18,385 nt of DNA, from the NCBI GenBank assembly GCA_003171295.1, contig PMYF01000852.1:1-18385 (forward strand), in the 5' to 3' direction. Positions within the stretch are counted from its first letter, which is position 1. Every line of letters starts with the position of its first letter. The notes under the pieces are model-generated. The model searched no databases. It was not told where the DNA came from and saw only the letters and a list, made by a program, of their open reading frames with translations. Positions 1 through 8,343 of this stretch are shown piece by piece. This stretch comes from Acidobacteriota bacterium. Its GTDB lineage: Bacteria; Acidobacteriota; Terriglobia; UBA7540. A program made the position numbers and the translations under genes.

Positions 1-289
1 TCAGTGGCCGATTCCGGTTCCTCCCGGGGAGGTTTTGGATCGTGTTCGCCGTCCATTTTTCACTCCAGGATATCTTAGGAAAGCCATTAACAGCGCTGCG
101 ATGTGGAATTTGCCATGGTTGCTTTCGCCCGGCTGTGCGAGGCTCCCCCAAACGATACTCATTAATCTGGGTTACCCATACATGCGCACCAGTGCCGTTC
201 AGGTTCTCAGAAACCGGTAGCCGCCATCTCTGGGGCACGCTTGAGTTAGTTCTTCAAGCTTGTCCACACGCTGACCGAAGCGTGCCTGC
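1..289. other. Non-coding stretch at the window edge
   Basis: I see no convincing gene here; the short open frames lack family resemblance and good ribosome sites. It holds a quasi-palindrome CCTCCCGGGGAGG at 20-32 followed by TTTT, possibly a weak terminator for a plus-strand gene left of the window. It also holds an exact 9-bp inverted repeat, GGCACGCTT at 234-242 and AAGCGTGCC at 278-286, lying just past the stop of the SDR gene on the minus strand. Confidence 0.5.
234..286. repeat. 9-bp inverted repeat downstream of the SDR gene
   Basis: GGCACGCTT (234-242) and AAGCGTGCC (278-286) are exact reverse complements 35 nt apart. A smaller nested repeat, CTTGA/TCAAG, lies inside. In transcripts reading out of the SDR gene on the minus strand this could form a branched hairpin that ends transcription or protects the 3' end. 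There is no clear T-tract, so terminator function is only a guess. Confidence 0.3.
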
Positions 290-1039
290 CTAGGCGATTC
301 TCATCGTCATGCCGCCGTCTACCGCAATAGTCTCGCCGGTCACAAAATGATTGGTCACCAAGGCGACAATCACCTCAGCGACATCCTCGGGGCGCCCCTC
401 ACGGTGCAGAGGAATACGGTTCTCGACATTCGCCTTCACCTGCTCGGAGGTGAGGCAATCCTGGAATCGTGTGCGGATTATCCCTGGTGAAACGCAGTTC
501 ACGCGGATGTTGTCGTCAGCCAGTTCGCGAGCCAAGGCACGCGCAAACTGCGGAATCGCACCTTTGGCGACGCCGTAGGCAATAGAGCCAACGCAACCCC
601 GCAACCCCGCGGCGGAAGAAATCAAAACAATCGCTCCCCCCCCATTCTCTTTCATGTAAGGGACCGCCGTCCGGCAAAGATGGAAGATCGCGTGGACATG
701 GACATCAAAAGCTCTGTACCACGATTCGGGCGGGAGACGCAGCAGATCCCCGTCAATTCGCCCCCCGGCGCTGTGTACTAGAACATCGATCCGACCGAGC
801 GCGTCGAAGGTCTCATGGACACAGCGGATGGCCTCTTCGGGTTTGCCGACATCCGCGGCCACGACACAACATCTGCGGCCTAAGGCTTCGATCTGGTGCT
901 TGGTTCGTTGTGCCGACTCATCAACTTCACGTCCATTAATGGACAAGTGGGCCCCTAAACGTGCGAACGCAATGGAAGTTGCAGCGCCTATTCCCTTTGT
1001 ACCTCCAGTAATCAGGCAAACTTTGTCATGAAGTCCCAT
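290..1039 (-). CDS. SDR-family NAD(P)-dependent oxidoreductase
   Basis: A classical short-chain dehydrogenase/reductase of 249 residues, the normal length for the family. It should oxidise or reduce a hydroxyl/keto group, probably on a sugar or sugar acid given the neighbours; the substrate cannot be read from sequence. The Rossmann glycine motif TGGTKGIG is at residues 11-18, a variant NNAG motif (VHSAGG) at 88-93, and the catalytic set Ser142, Tyr155, Lys159 is in place. The PG motif after beta-6 is at 185-186 and the C-terminal signature TGETIAVDGG at 234-243. The position of the usual catalytic Asn appears to be His114 (FDVHVHAIF), which is unusual. The ATG is preceded by GAGGGGA at good spacing. 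It lies 75 bp downstream of the 707-residue hydrolase-like gene on the same strand and is probably co-transcribed with it. No signal peptide, so cytoplasmic. The family call is firm; the substrate is unknown. Confidence 0.93.
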   Translation of the reverse strand: MGLHDKVCLITGGTKGIGAATSIAFARLGAHLSINGREVDESAQRTKHQIEALGRRCCVVAADVGKPEEAIRCVHETFDALGRIDVLVHSAGGRIDGDLLRLPPESWYRAFDVHVHAIFHLCRTAVPYMKENGGGAIVLISSAAGLRGCVGSIAYGVAKGAIPQFARALARELADDNIRVNCVSPGIIRTRFQDCLTSEQVKANVENRIPLHREGRPEDVAEVIVALVTNHFVTGETIAVDGGMTMRIA

Positions 1040-1114
1040 TTTTCTGTCCCCTCGGCCTCACCATGAATAGTCGCAGTCAGGCTGGAAACTACGCACCTGC
1101 TCCGCGAGCTTGCA

Positions 1115-3238
1115 TCAGTATTTCAAAATCGCCACTGAATATGTGTGGATGGCAGGAATAGTAAACGACACTCCCGAAGCTTCCATGGTTGCCGTCAGGA
1201 GTTCCGGCGTGCCGGCATCGGGTGAAACGATGCGCACCTCCGCGCTGCCCCTGCCCTGCGGCGGGCGCCACACGACCTTGACCGACTCTATTAACGGGTT
1301 TAGCTTGTCCCTGTAATTAACCAGATGAAGTATCATCCGGCGCTTTTCTGGTTGGGAGACCAGGTTGATGATCAGAGAATCGGGGCCGATAACATCCACA
1401 GGGATGTCTCCCCGGGCGGCCCAAACGACGGAGTCAATGATCTCTTGCCAGTTTTTCGGACGTTTCCAGCAGTTGTTGCGGATCGAGAAATACGGTTCCC
1501 CCTCTGGTTGCGGTCCGTCAGTTACAACATCAGGAATATAAGCTACCCGGCCCCTCCCCACCTCCTTGCGGGAGACGGGTCCCGTATGAACTCGCGTTGA
1601 TTCAACACTGAATCCCGGTGAATTCTCGAGGTATTCCTCGCCCCCTGGCTGCTTCTCTACGAATCCCCGCAAGCCCGGCTCAGTTCTGAGTCTTCGCCAA
1701 TCATCGTAGAGCCCCGCCTGGGCAATCGCTACCAGTCCACCGCCATCCGCCACGAAACCACGAATGCGCGACAATTGGCGATCAGAAAGGCATTCAGAAT
1801 TAGGAAGAACCAGGACTTTGTACTTCGACAGATTGTCGAGCTGATCATCAAAAACCAGGTCAAAGAGGACTCGGGCTTGTATGAGGGCTTGCTCCGTCAG
1901 GATCGCACAGAGTTGGGCACGCGAGTGATGATAGGTAAGAGAGGGGTAGGAGCGCAGGAGCGCGATTGTCGCCACATCCTCGCTTCCCACATAAAGGTCC
2001 CGATTCTTGCGATAAAACGCGATGTATTGCCCCATCGCAGGTTGAATTGGGTCTGAGGTGAATGTCTCGTTGCCGACGTAGCCGAGGGTTTGATTGAAAG
2101 CCAGGCACTCCGCCATGGCTATGGGGTTGTCGGAAATGTAAGTGAGAACCCTGTTCTGAAATGCTCTGCCGAGTTTGAAACTCCGAATCCTCGAGATGAG
2201 GCGCCCATCCGGCAGATAGCCCGGAGGGTTCCCTTCTTCGGTCCAGAAGACCTCGGTCCATTTCAAGATGCGGGCGTGGTCGATTCCGTCTTCCCATGCC
2301 CGGTTGGAGCCCGTAATCCCTGCGAGGTTCACTTCAATGGCCACCTCGGGGTTCAGCGACTTCGCATACAGAGCCACTTGGCGCAGCGCGTCAGCCATCA
2401 TCTGGCACCTGTAATCGATCCACTCCTGGATGCCCGGGTCATAGATGATGTCCATATTCTCCGGCCGATTCTGTTGATTCCATAAAGGTGGATTCATGAA
2501 GTCCACATTTTCGAAGCCGATACGCTCGCGCCGCGTTTCGGCGGAATACTTGGTTCTTAGGAATCTGCGGAACCCTTCGACACATGCCCGGCAGTGGCAG
2601 GAGTCGGGTTCAGGGCTCAGTCCAAAGTTGTCAAAGTGGATGAAGTCTGTCTTGACCTCGAGGATGGCATAACGCACCACCATTTTCAGATAATCCAAGT
2701 ACTCCTGGTGGGCAAAACACGGCCGATAACGAAACGATTGTTGGAACCCATAGGGGAGGAGCAGGGGCTGCCCCAGTGCGTCGCGCTGGATCCATTCTTT
2801 CGCCCGCGGCTCTTCTGCGAAGAATGTCTCGTACATCATCGTGTTCCACTGGATGTAAGTGTCAACTTTCATTTCGTAACGGTGGGCGATTTCAGCGGCG
2901 CGCTTGGTCTCCTCCATCTCGCTCTTCTCAGCTGCCATCCCGAATCCCTTGTAAAGATGGGTGTGAAAGATCTCCACGCCCTGGTCTTTGAGCCGGCGGA
3001 TGAGGGCTTCACTCTGGTTCCGCTGGTGCTCTTCATAAGCATCCAGGCGCTGCCCGCCTCTGCGCAACACAAAGATGTACGGCTCGTGGATCCCCCCCGC
3101 ATCGATTATTCCGTTGTCGAGCCATCGAGCGCGACGCAACGAATCAGGGGAGGTTTGGGGAGCAGCCATGGCTGTTACAGGCAGATGAGGTGCTACAAAA
3201 CCGGCAAGCGTGTTCCCCATGAATTGTCTTCTATCCAT
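1115..3238 (-). CDS. Exported glycoside-hydrolase-like protein (TIM-barrel plus GH42-type trimerisation-like domain), Tat leader
   Basis: A 707-residue protein starting MDRRQFMGNTLAGF, a Tat-type leader (RRQFMG), so probably exported folded. The frame opens 15 nt earlier at a TTG, but the ATG at 3238 has AAGGAG 5 nt upstream and that site lies inside the longer reading, so the ATG is the start. Residues about 40-400 look like a glycosidase-type (beta/alpha)8 barrel: FIHFDNFG (199-206) is a typical strand-end acidic motif, followed by a C-x-C-x2-C cluster (Cys214, 216, 219), and WTEVFWTEEGN (327-337) could supply the second acid. Residues about 470-510 (YKVLVLPNSECLSDRQL, then a GGG turn) resemble the trimerisation/flavodoxin-like domain of GH42 beta-galactosidases. 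The C-terminus is probably a beta-sandwich. The closest class I can name is the hypothetical glycosyl hydrolase group (GHL6-like) or distant GH42; specificity is unknown. First gene of a unit with the SDR; a LacI-type operator lies about 360 bp upstream. Confidence 0.8.
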   Translation of the reverse strand: MDRRQFMGNTLAGFVAPHLPVTAMAAPQTSPDSLRRARWLDNGIIDAGGIHEPYIFVLRRGGQRLDAYEEHQRNQSEALIRRLKDQGVEIFHTHLYKGFGMAAEKSEMEETKRAAEIAHRYEMKVDTYIQWNTMMYETFFAEEPRAKEWIQRDALGQPLLLPYGFQQSFRYRPCFAHQEYLDYLKMVVRYAILEVKTDFIHFDNFGLSPEPDSCHCRACVEGFRRFLRTKYSAETRRERIGFENVDFMNPPLWNQQNRPENMDIIYDPGIQEWIDYRCQMMADALRQVALYAKSLNPEVAIEVNLAGITGSNRAWEDGIDHARILKWTEVFWTEEGNPPGYLPDGRLISRIRSFKLGRAFQNRVLTYISDNPIAMAECLAFNQTLGYVGNETFTSDPIQPAMGQYIAFYRKNRDLYVGSEDVATIALLRSYPSLTYHHSRAQLCAILTEQALIQARVLFDLVFDDQLDNLSKYKVLVLPNSECLSDRQLSRIRGFVADGGGLVAIAQAGLYDDWRRLRTEPGLRGFVEKQPGGEEYLENSPGFSVESTRVHTGPVSRKEVGRGRVAYIPDVVTDGPQPEGEPYFSIRNNCWKRPKNWQEIIDSVVWAARGDIPVDVIGPDSLIINLVSQPEKRRMILHLVNYRDKLNPLIESVKVVWRPPQGRGSAEVRIVSPDAGTPELLTATMEASGVSFTIPAIHTYSVAILKY

Positions 3239-3243
3239 TCTGG

Positions 3244-3249
3244 CTCCTT
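3244..3249 (-). promoter_or_regulatory. Ribosome binding site that fixes the start of the 707-residue gene
   Basis: AAGGAG on the minus strand, 5 nt before the ATG at 3238. It lies within the upstream TTG-initiated reading and argues for the shorter protein, which then begins directly with a Tat leader. Confidence 0.75.
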
Positions 3250-3588
3250 CCAACTTCTGATTTCTTGGCGTGTGCAGGTATAAATCTCCTCTGGGGGCAA
3301 GGCCTGCCCGCGCCTGGGATATCTCACCTGCGCAGGGAGCGCCGGACTCTCAATTGCTCGATACCTGCTTTAAGGGCCTGACGAGGCTGCCGTACAGTTG
3401 GGTACCGGGCGAAAAGGCCGGGCCGGGTTGTCGCTGGGAGGCGCCATCATGGAGAGTGCCTGCCCTGACCCTGACGAATCCTCCGAGGTGCGGATGGTTG
3501 CGCGCTGCCTTTTTTCGCAGGCCTCGAGAACTCCTGTAGCTCAAGCTCACGAGTTTCTGGTCGCGACAGCCTCCCCCTGTCAAGCAAC

Positions 3589-3607
3589 GGCTTACGTAAA
3601 CGCTTAC
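3589..3607. promoter_or_regulatory. LacI-type operator, site A
   Basis: Contains GTAAACGCTTAC (3596-3607), a CG-centred palindrome with one mismatched pair, the shape of LacI/GalR-family operators. The surrounding 18 bp, GGCTTACGTAAACGCTTA (3589-3606), recurs exactly at 8572-8589 beside the LacI-family gene. It sits upstream of the minus-strand unit formed by the 707-residue gene and the SDR, next to a plausible -35 TTGACT (3631-3636). I infer repression of that unit by the LacI protein at 8837. Confidence 0.72.
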
Positions 3608-3812
3608 TCATTACCACTGCCAAACGTTCAAGTCAACAAAAAAGCAACAATACACGCTGTCCGGAAGTCGTGCGGCTCAACCGAAGCTGCCGTGCAGTCG
3701 CAGTTGGCCTGCCGCCGCCAGTGCAATGCTTGAGCACAACCCCGGCTTAGACGAGGATTAAACCCGTGGGGAGAAAGGCAGAAACCGCAGTGGCTTGGCC
3801 GCCCAATTTTTC

Positions 3813-6800
3813 TCAATCTGGCAAAGGCGCGTCTTTCGCCCAATCTTTTTTCGGTGTGGGGCCAAGTTCCAGGGCCAGGTAACCTCCGTCGACAACCTCC
3901 CTCTGCCGGATCCACCATCTGTTTAGGGGAATTCCATTGAGCGTGGCCGACTGGATGAAGCAGTTGGCACGAGACGCGTTGCGGGCCTCGATGGTGAATG
4001 TCTTGCCGCCGTAGTGTTGTGGGGATAGATGTATGACGGCTCGGCGATAGAGGGGACTGCCGATCTCATAGATAGGATGGACCCTGCACCCTCCATCCAT
4101 CTGAAAAAGCCCTAGCGACGCCATCACGAACCACGAACTCATGGTGCCCTGATCCTCATCACCGAGATAAGCGTCCGCGGGATTGTGGCCGTAATAGACA
4201 TCGAGTATGCTGCGCACCCATTTTTGCGTGAGCCACGGTTGCCCTGCCCAGTTGAAAAGCCAGGCAACTTGCATGGTAGGTTCGTTCCCGTGGTTGACCG
4301 GGTAGTCTTCCTCCCTTCCGTCCGCGGCATTGAAGCGCGTGGTAGCGCTTATTTCGAATCCCTCATTGAGCCGGCTGATGAATCTCTCTCGACCCATAGC
4401 ACTTACCAGGCCCGGCACATCCTGGGGGACATACCAAGTGTATTGCCAGGCATTTCCTTCCACAAATCCCGGCGTGTGGTATGGGTCAAAGGGGGTAACC
4501 CATTCGCCGTTGGCCTTGCGCGGGTGCGCGAAGCCGAGGCTTGGGTCAAAGACGTTCCGCCAGTTCTTGGAGCGCTCAAGAAATTTCTCGGTAACGTTCT
4601 TATTACCGAGCGCCAGAGCGAGTTGGGCCACGCACCAGTCGTCATAGGCATATTCGTAGGTGTTGGAGGTCCAGGCTCTGGGCTCCGCCATGTCTTTTAC
4701 AGGGGGGACGTCCTGTGCGACGTAGCCATGCTCAAGATAGTTCTCCAGGTTTTCGTTCCCCACCCCGCCGTCGGATGCAAGCTTTTGAGGAAGCGTGCTC
4801 TGCATCTTCACGGCCGCGGCAAGGATTCTCTCACCCTGCAGGCCCTTAACTCCGTGCTGGAACGCGGCGACGAGCAACGGGATTTCATGCTCGCCGGGCC
4901 CCATAGGAATATACTGCAAACCCATCGGAGCTTTCGCCAGCCACCCGCATTTGTCGTAGAGTTGGAGTTCCGATCTACCCCACTGCGAGGACCACTCGGG
5001 CGCGATCAAGTTCATCACCTGGTTGAGACTCCAGAAGGTAATCCAAAACCCGTCACCGCCAAGCATCACATCATCAGCATCGTCGAGCTTCTGCCGGCGT
5101 TTGTAAGGATCAATCCATTCTCCATTGATATCGCTCCAGGTGTTCCGGCCTGACAGGGCGCGGTAGAAATTGGTATAGAAGCGCACTTTCTCGCGCGCGT
5201 CAGGAGTCTCAATCTCCACGCGGTTAAAAAGCTCGTTCCATTGGCGCCTTTGATTAGCGACCACCGCTGCGAAGTCCCATCCGAACGGCTTGGCCAATTC
5301 CATTTCTAGATTCAGCCGGGCATTCGAGACGCTCACCAGCGAAATGCCCGTCCGCACAAGAATCTTCTCATTGGCGGCAGTACTGAAATTCACAAATGCG
5401 CCACAGTCTCCCGCCAGAGCCAACTCCTGCGAGCTGGGAATGATCTGTTCTCCCTGCCAACCGCCCAGGGTCTCAAACGCGCGGTTAAACTGAGCCACGA
5501 AGTGCAGGTTAAACCGATGGTCGACGCCCCGGCGCACACGAGGAATCATCGTCTGGAGGGTTCCCTCGATTTCGGCGGGACCGGTACGGCGCACCTTGGC
5601 GTCGAGGATCTGCATCTCGTATTCATTAGGAATAAGGAAACTAAAGATTACCCGTGCCTGATCGCTGGCGGGAAATGTGTACTGCTGAAGTGCGGCGCGC
5701 GTGGTGGCAGTCAGTTCCACCTTAATGCCGCTGTCTTCGAGGAATACTTCATAGAAGGCGATGCCGCCGCGCTCGGTCGACTTATTGAAACGCGAACTGA
5801 ACCCGCTGCCTTCCAGCCCTCGTTTCGTGCGGAGCGGTCCGCTCGTCGGCATCATGCCAAGTCCTGCCATAGAAAACTCGTGGATATGACTAAAACAGTC
5901 TATGTGCCCGAGAGTGTAGTCGTAGCCGCCGGCCCAACCCGTCGGCTGATTGTCAGGAGAGAGCTTGACCATGCTGAACGGCATCCACGGCCCGGGCGCA
6001 ATCATCCAGCGCGAATGCGCAGTTCCCTTGAACACGTCCACATAATCAGCCGCGGTGGCGGGTGAAGAGGGTTGGAGGCTTAGGCGCGTTTCGTTCAGCA
6101 ACTGGCCCTCCGAACTCAGCCGTACCAGGGTCGTATTAGCCGGCGCGGAAGGGGCGGCGGGGATTTCGAAAACCTGCAGGCCCGGCTCGGCCGTGAACAC
6201 GTGCGTTCTGTCATTTCCAATTTCTACCTGGAGTTTCCCTGGCAATCCCGCGCGGAACACTTCCACGCGGACGGTGGCCGGCGTTTCGGGGTCGGAGGAT
6301 ACTGCGTAGGGGGCAGCGACGACTGACCGCACAACCGTAGGCATGACCGCAGCCAGTTTGGCCGCGCCGCTGATTTCAAGCCGCAGAGCATCGAAGATAA
6401 GCCAACTGCCGCGCATGCTCCGCAGGGAAATCTCGTTGTAACCTCGATGCAGCAGAGAGGAGGGAAAATCAATCTGGAGAGACTGCTTCTTAGCCAATCG
6501 GAATTCTCCGTGCAGGGAATCCTCGCTTCCGCCTGCGGCAAGATTGCGTTCAAACCCGGTCCCATTGATCGAGATACGCAACCGGGGGGGCTGCTGTGGG
6601 TGCGTGTCGCAGAGATCTATCGTGAAGAGGCAGTGGGAATCTTCCGGAACCTGCTCGAGAACAAATCCGATGGGCAGGGTATTCATTTGATCCCAACTCC
6701 CGTTGGCCCCATTGCCTGCCCACTTATCCAAAGGTCCGGGCAGAACGTAGGGCCAGTCATTCTCCGGCTTCACGAGCCCGATGTAATAGGCGTGATCCGG

Positions 6801-7004
6801 GCTGCCAAATTGCTGAAGGAACCGCGCATAATCGCCAGGGGCTAGGGCAAACTCGGCGCAACTGCCATCTGTCTTGCCGATTTGCCAGACCGTCTGGACA
6901 ACCTCACCTGTGCCCTCCTTTACTGGGTATATTTCGCGCGATGGCCTCAGTGTGGCAGCTCCGACAGCAAGGGCCGAATTTCTCAAGAATTCGCGACGAT
7001 ACAT
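3813..7004 (-). CDS. Exported GH92 alpha-mannosidase-like glycosidase with N-terminal carbohydrate-binding-like domain
   Basis: A 1063-residue protein beginning MYRREFLRNSALAVG, a Tat-type leader. A longer frame adds 39 residues but lacks the AGGGAGG site found 5 nt before this ATG. Residues about 34-212 resemble the beta-sandwich (domain III type) of PL4 rhamnogalacturonan lyases, from VWQIGKTDGS to GSWLIFDALRLE. GH92 follows: an N-terminal beta-sandwich from about 320 (VDVFKGTAHS, SHIHEFSMAGLG) and an (alpha/alpha)6 catalytic part with YEYAYDDWC (783-791), FVEGNAWQYTW (847-857), NHGNEPTM (904-911), GDEDQGTMSSWF (948-959) and a closing YEIGSPLYRRA. GH92 enzymes are calcium-dependent exo-alpha-mannosidases acting with inversion; Glu849 is the likely proton donor. 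The usual aromatic-W-D-T/R segment is replaced by GFWITFWSLNQ (651-661), so specificity may differ. It lies 94 bp downstream of the URO-D-like gene and is probably co-transcribed. Longer than usual GH92 (about 750) because of the extra domain. Confidence 0.92.
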   Translation of the reverse strand: MYRREFLRNSALAVGAATLRPSREIYPVKEGTGEVVQTVWQIGKTDGSCAEFALAPGDYARFLQQFGSPDHAYYIGLVKPENDWPYVLPGPLDKWAGNGANGSWDQMNTLPIGFVLEQVPEDSHCLFTIDLCDTHPQQPPRLRISINGTGFERNLAAGGSEDSLHGEFRLAKKQSLQIDFPSSLLHRGYNEISLRSMRGSWLIFDALRLEISGAAKLAAVMPTVVRSVVAAPYAVSSDPETPATVRVEVFRAGLPGKLQVEIGNDRTHVFTAEPGLQVFEIPAAPSAPANTTLVRLSSEGQLLNETRLSLQPSSPATAADYVDVFKGTAHSRWMIAPGPWMPFSMVKLSPDNQPTGWAGGYDYTLGHIDCFSHIHEFSMAGLGMMPTSGPLRTKRGLEGSGFSSRFNKSTERGGIAFYEVFLEDSGIKVELTATTRAALQQYTFPASDQARVIFSFLIPNEYEMQILDAKVRRTGPAEIEGTLQTMIPRVRRGVDHRFNLHFVAQFNRAFETLGGWQGEQIIPSSQELALAGDCGAFVNFSTAANEKILVRTGISLVSVSNARLNLEMELAKPFGWDFAAVVANQRRQWNELFNRVEIETPDAREKVRFYTNFYRALSGRNTWSDINGEWIDPYKRRQKLDDADDVMLGGDGFWITFWSLNQVMNLIAPEWSSQWGRSELQLYDKCGWLAKAPMGLQYIPMGPGEHEIPLLVAAFQHGVKGLQGERILAAAVKMQSTLPQKLASDGGVGNENLENYLEHGYVAQDVPPVKDMAEPRAWTSNTYEYAYDDWCVAQLALALGNKNVTEKFLERSKNWRNVFDPSLGFAHPRKANGEWVTPFDPYHTPGFVEGNAWQYTWYVPQDVPGLVSAMGRERFISRLNEGFEISATTRFNAADGREEDYPVNHGNEPTMQVAWLFNWAGQPWLTQKWVRSILDVYYGHNPADAYLGDEDQGTMSSWFVMASLGLFQMDGGCRVHPIYEIGSPLYRRAVIHLSPQHYGGKTFTIEARNASRANCFIQSATLNGIPLNRWWIRQREVVDGGYLALELGPTPKKDWAKDAPLPD

Positions 7005-7009
7005 TTGAA

Positions 7010-7016
7010 CCTCCCT
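7010..7016 (-). promoter_or_regulatory. Ribosome binding site that fixes the GH92 start
   Basis: AGGGAGG on the minus strand, 5 nt before the ATG at 7004. It selects the start that begins directly with the Tat leader and removes an otherwise apparent overlap with the upstream URO-D-like gene. Confidence 0.8.
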
Positions 7017-7098
7017 GGACGGCGTGGCTCCCGTCGGTCTAATCAGAGGATGACCCTGGGGGTTGACAGCGCGGATGGCATAAGGCGAGGAATGCGCA

Positions 7099-8343
7099 TT
7101 ATCCCTGGGTGTATGCTCCAAACTCGAGCGCGGCGTCGAGCATCGCGATCACATTTTCCGGGGGAACGTTGCACTGAATGTTGTGCACCTGGTTAAACAC
7201 GAAGCCGCCGCCGGGGGCAAAGATGCTCAGTCGCTCGCGGACGTGTTCGCGGACCTCCTCCGGTGTCGCCCCGCCGAGCACCGTCTGGGTATCGCAGCCG
7301 CCCCCCCAGAACACGATCTTGCGGCCAAACTCCTTTTTCAGGCGGACGGGGTCCATGTTCGCCGCTGAGGTCTGGACGGGATTTAGAATGTCCACGCCCG
7401 CTTCGATGAAATGCGGAATCAGATGGTAGATTGAGCCGCATGAATGAAGAAAGGTTTTCCAGCGCGTATTCATGTGGATCCAGTCACAGAGCTTCCGGTA
7501 GTGGGGTTTCATCATTTCGGCCCAAAGGCTGGGTTTGATAAACTCCCCGCGCTGTGTGCCGCTGTCGTCGGAGGCGATGCCCCAGGCAAAGCAGCGGTCG
7601 CCTACCGCCTGGTGAAGGAGCTTCAGACACTTGATGCTGGCTTCCACCGACCGGTTCATCATCTCGTGACAGGTGTCCTGTTCGGTCAGGAGCATCATCA
7701 TCCATTCGTCTGGCATGCCCAGGGTCACGTTTGAGCGACGGTCCGTAATCAGGCTTAACCCCAGGAAGCAGACTCCTCCGCCCCAACCGAGCAATGCGTA
7801 ATCGGTATCGTCGTACAGTTGAGAGGAGTAGTCCTCGATCTGCCTCAGCGCCACCTCCGGGATGTCATCCACGGGTCGGAACTTCGCCGGATCTATCCCC
7901 TCCCCGCGGTTAAAGGAGATGTCATCAAAGTAGTAACCATCTTTGGGCATACGAAACGAACTGGGCGCGCCGTCTTCAGCGAGGAGTATCCAGTTTCCTT
8001 CCGCGTCTTCCTGGATTCGCGTGCCGGGCGGGAACAGCAATTCCGTTCCCGAGAAGAGGCGGCGCGGGACCCACCGGTCTTGGGGGGTCATCTGGGCCGG
8101 GATCATGGATATATCCAGGGGCGCCACATCGACCCCGAACCGCTGCAGCACCGGCTCTTCAACTAGCGCAATCATGAACCGCGCGTCCGACACCCGCGGC
8201 ATCCCGCCAAGGTGCAGCTGCCACGTCACTCCGCGGTAAGTTTCTACCGCAATCCCCGACGCCTTGAGCCCACCTAAATCGATAGGCACCCGATCTGCCT
8301 CCTGGAAGTTTATGGCTCTCTCCACGCGCTCGCGAGGCTTCAT
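7099..8343 (-). CDS. Uroporphyrinogen decarboxylase (URO-D)/cobamide methyltransferase superfamily protein
   Basis: A 414-residue cytoplasmic protein of the URO-D superfamily, which includes haem-pathway HemE and zinc-dependent cobamide:thiol methyltransferases (MtaA/MtbA type). It opens with the typical KPRERVERAINFQEADRVP. The zinc-binding pattern of the methyltransferase branch seems present: His300 and Cys302 in FLHSCGS, and Cys391 in HNIQCNVPPENV, a C-terminal signature of this branch. Another Cys350 lies in WGGGCDTQ. This argues against true HemE, which has no zinc site and is about 350 residues. No corrinoid protein or haem gene is nearby. The gene is first in the minus-strand unit with GH92, opposite the LacI regulator, so a role in processing a sugar, for example removing methyl groups, is possible but only inferred. 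Start supported by GGGAG 7 nt before the ATG. The superfamily is firm, the reaction unknown. Confidence 0.85.
   Translation of the reverse strand: MKPRERVERAINFQEADRVPIDLGGLKASGIAVETYRGVTWQLHLGGMPRVSDARFMIALVEEPVLQRFGVDVAPLDISMIPAQMTPQDRWVPRRLFSGTELLFPPGTRIQEDAEGNWILLAEDGAPSSFRMPKDGYYFDDISFNRGEGIDPAKFRPVDDIPEVALRQIEDYSSQLYDDTDYALLGWGGGVCFLGLSLITDRRSNVTLGMPDEWMMMLLTEQDTCHEMMNRSVEASIKCLKLLHQAVGDRCFAWGIASDDSGTQRGEFIKPSLWAEMMKPHYRKLCDWIHMNTRWKTFLHSCGSIYHLIPHFIEAGVDILNPVQTSAANMDPVRLKKEFGRKIVFWGGGCDTQTVLGGATPEEVREHVRERLSIFAPGGGFVFNQVHNIQCNVPPENVIAMLDAALEFGAYTQG

Larger units (their letters stand above)
3239..3812. other. Intergenic region with the upstream operator
   Basis: A 574-bp stretch between the 3' end of the GH92 gene and the start of the 707-residue gene. 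I see no gene. It contains the LacI-type operator at 3596-3607. On the minus strand TTGACT (3631-3636) is 17 bp before a poor -10 TAATGA (3608-3613) that abuts the operator, so transcription may start near 3600 and leave a leader of about 360 nt. A perfect TTGACA (3578-3583, minus) lies just past the operator but has no good -10. No riboswitch class was recognised in the long leader. Confidence 0.5.

Noticed and set aside
35..293. Overlapping short plus-strand frames at the window start
   Set aside because: No family resemblance, no good ribosome sites, and composition like non-coding DNA.
3398..3733. 111-codon plus-strand frame in the intergenic region
   Set aside because: It runs across the operator and promoter region and shows no protein-like pattern.
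4587..4610. Perfect 8-bp inverted repeat CTCGGTAA/TTACCGAG
   Set aside because: It is inside the GH92 coding sequence with no sign of regulatory use; such repeats arise by chance in genes.
4185..5153. 322-codon plus-strand frame antisense to GH92
   Set aside because: The opposite frame carries clear GH92 motifs; this is a shadow of a long GC-rich gene.
8105..8113. GATATATCC, resembling the GntR-type palindrome
   Set aside because: It is inside the URO-D-like coding region and only half matches.
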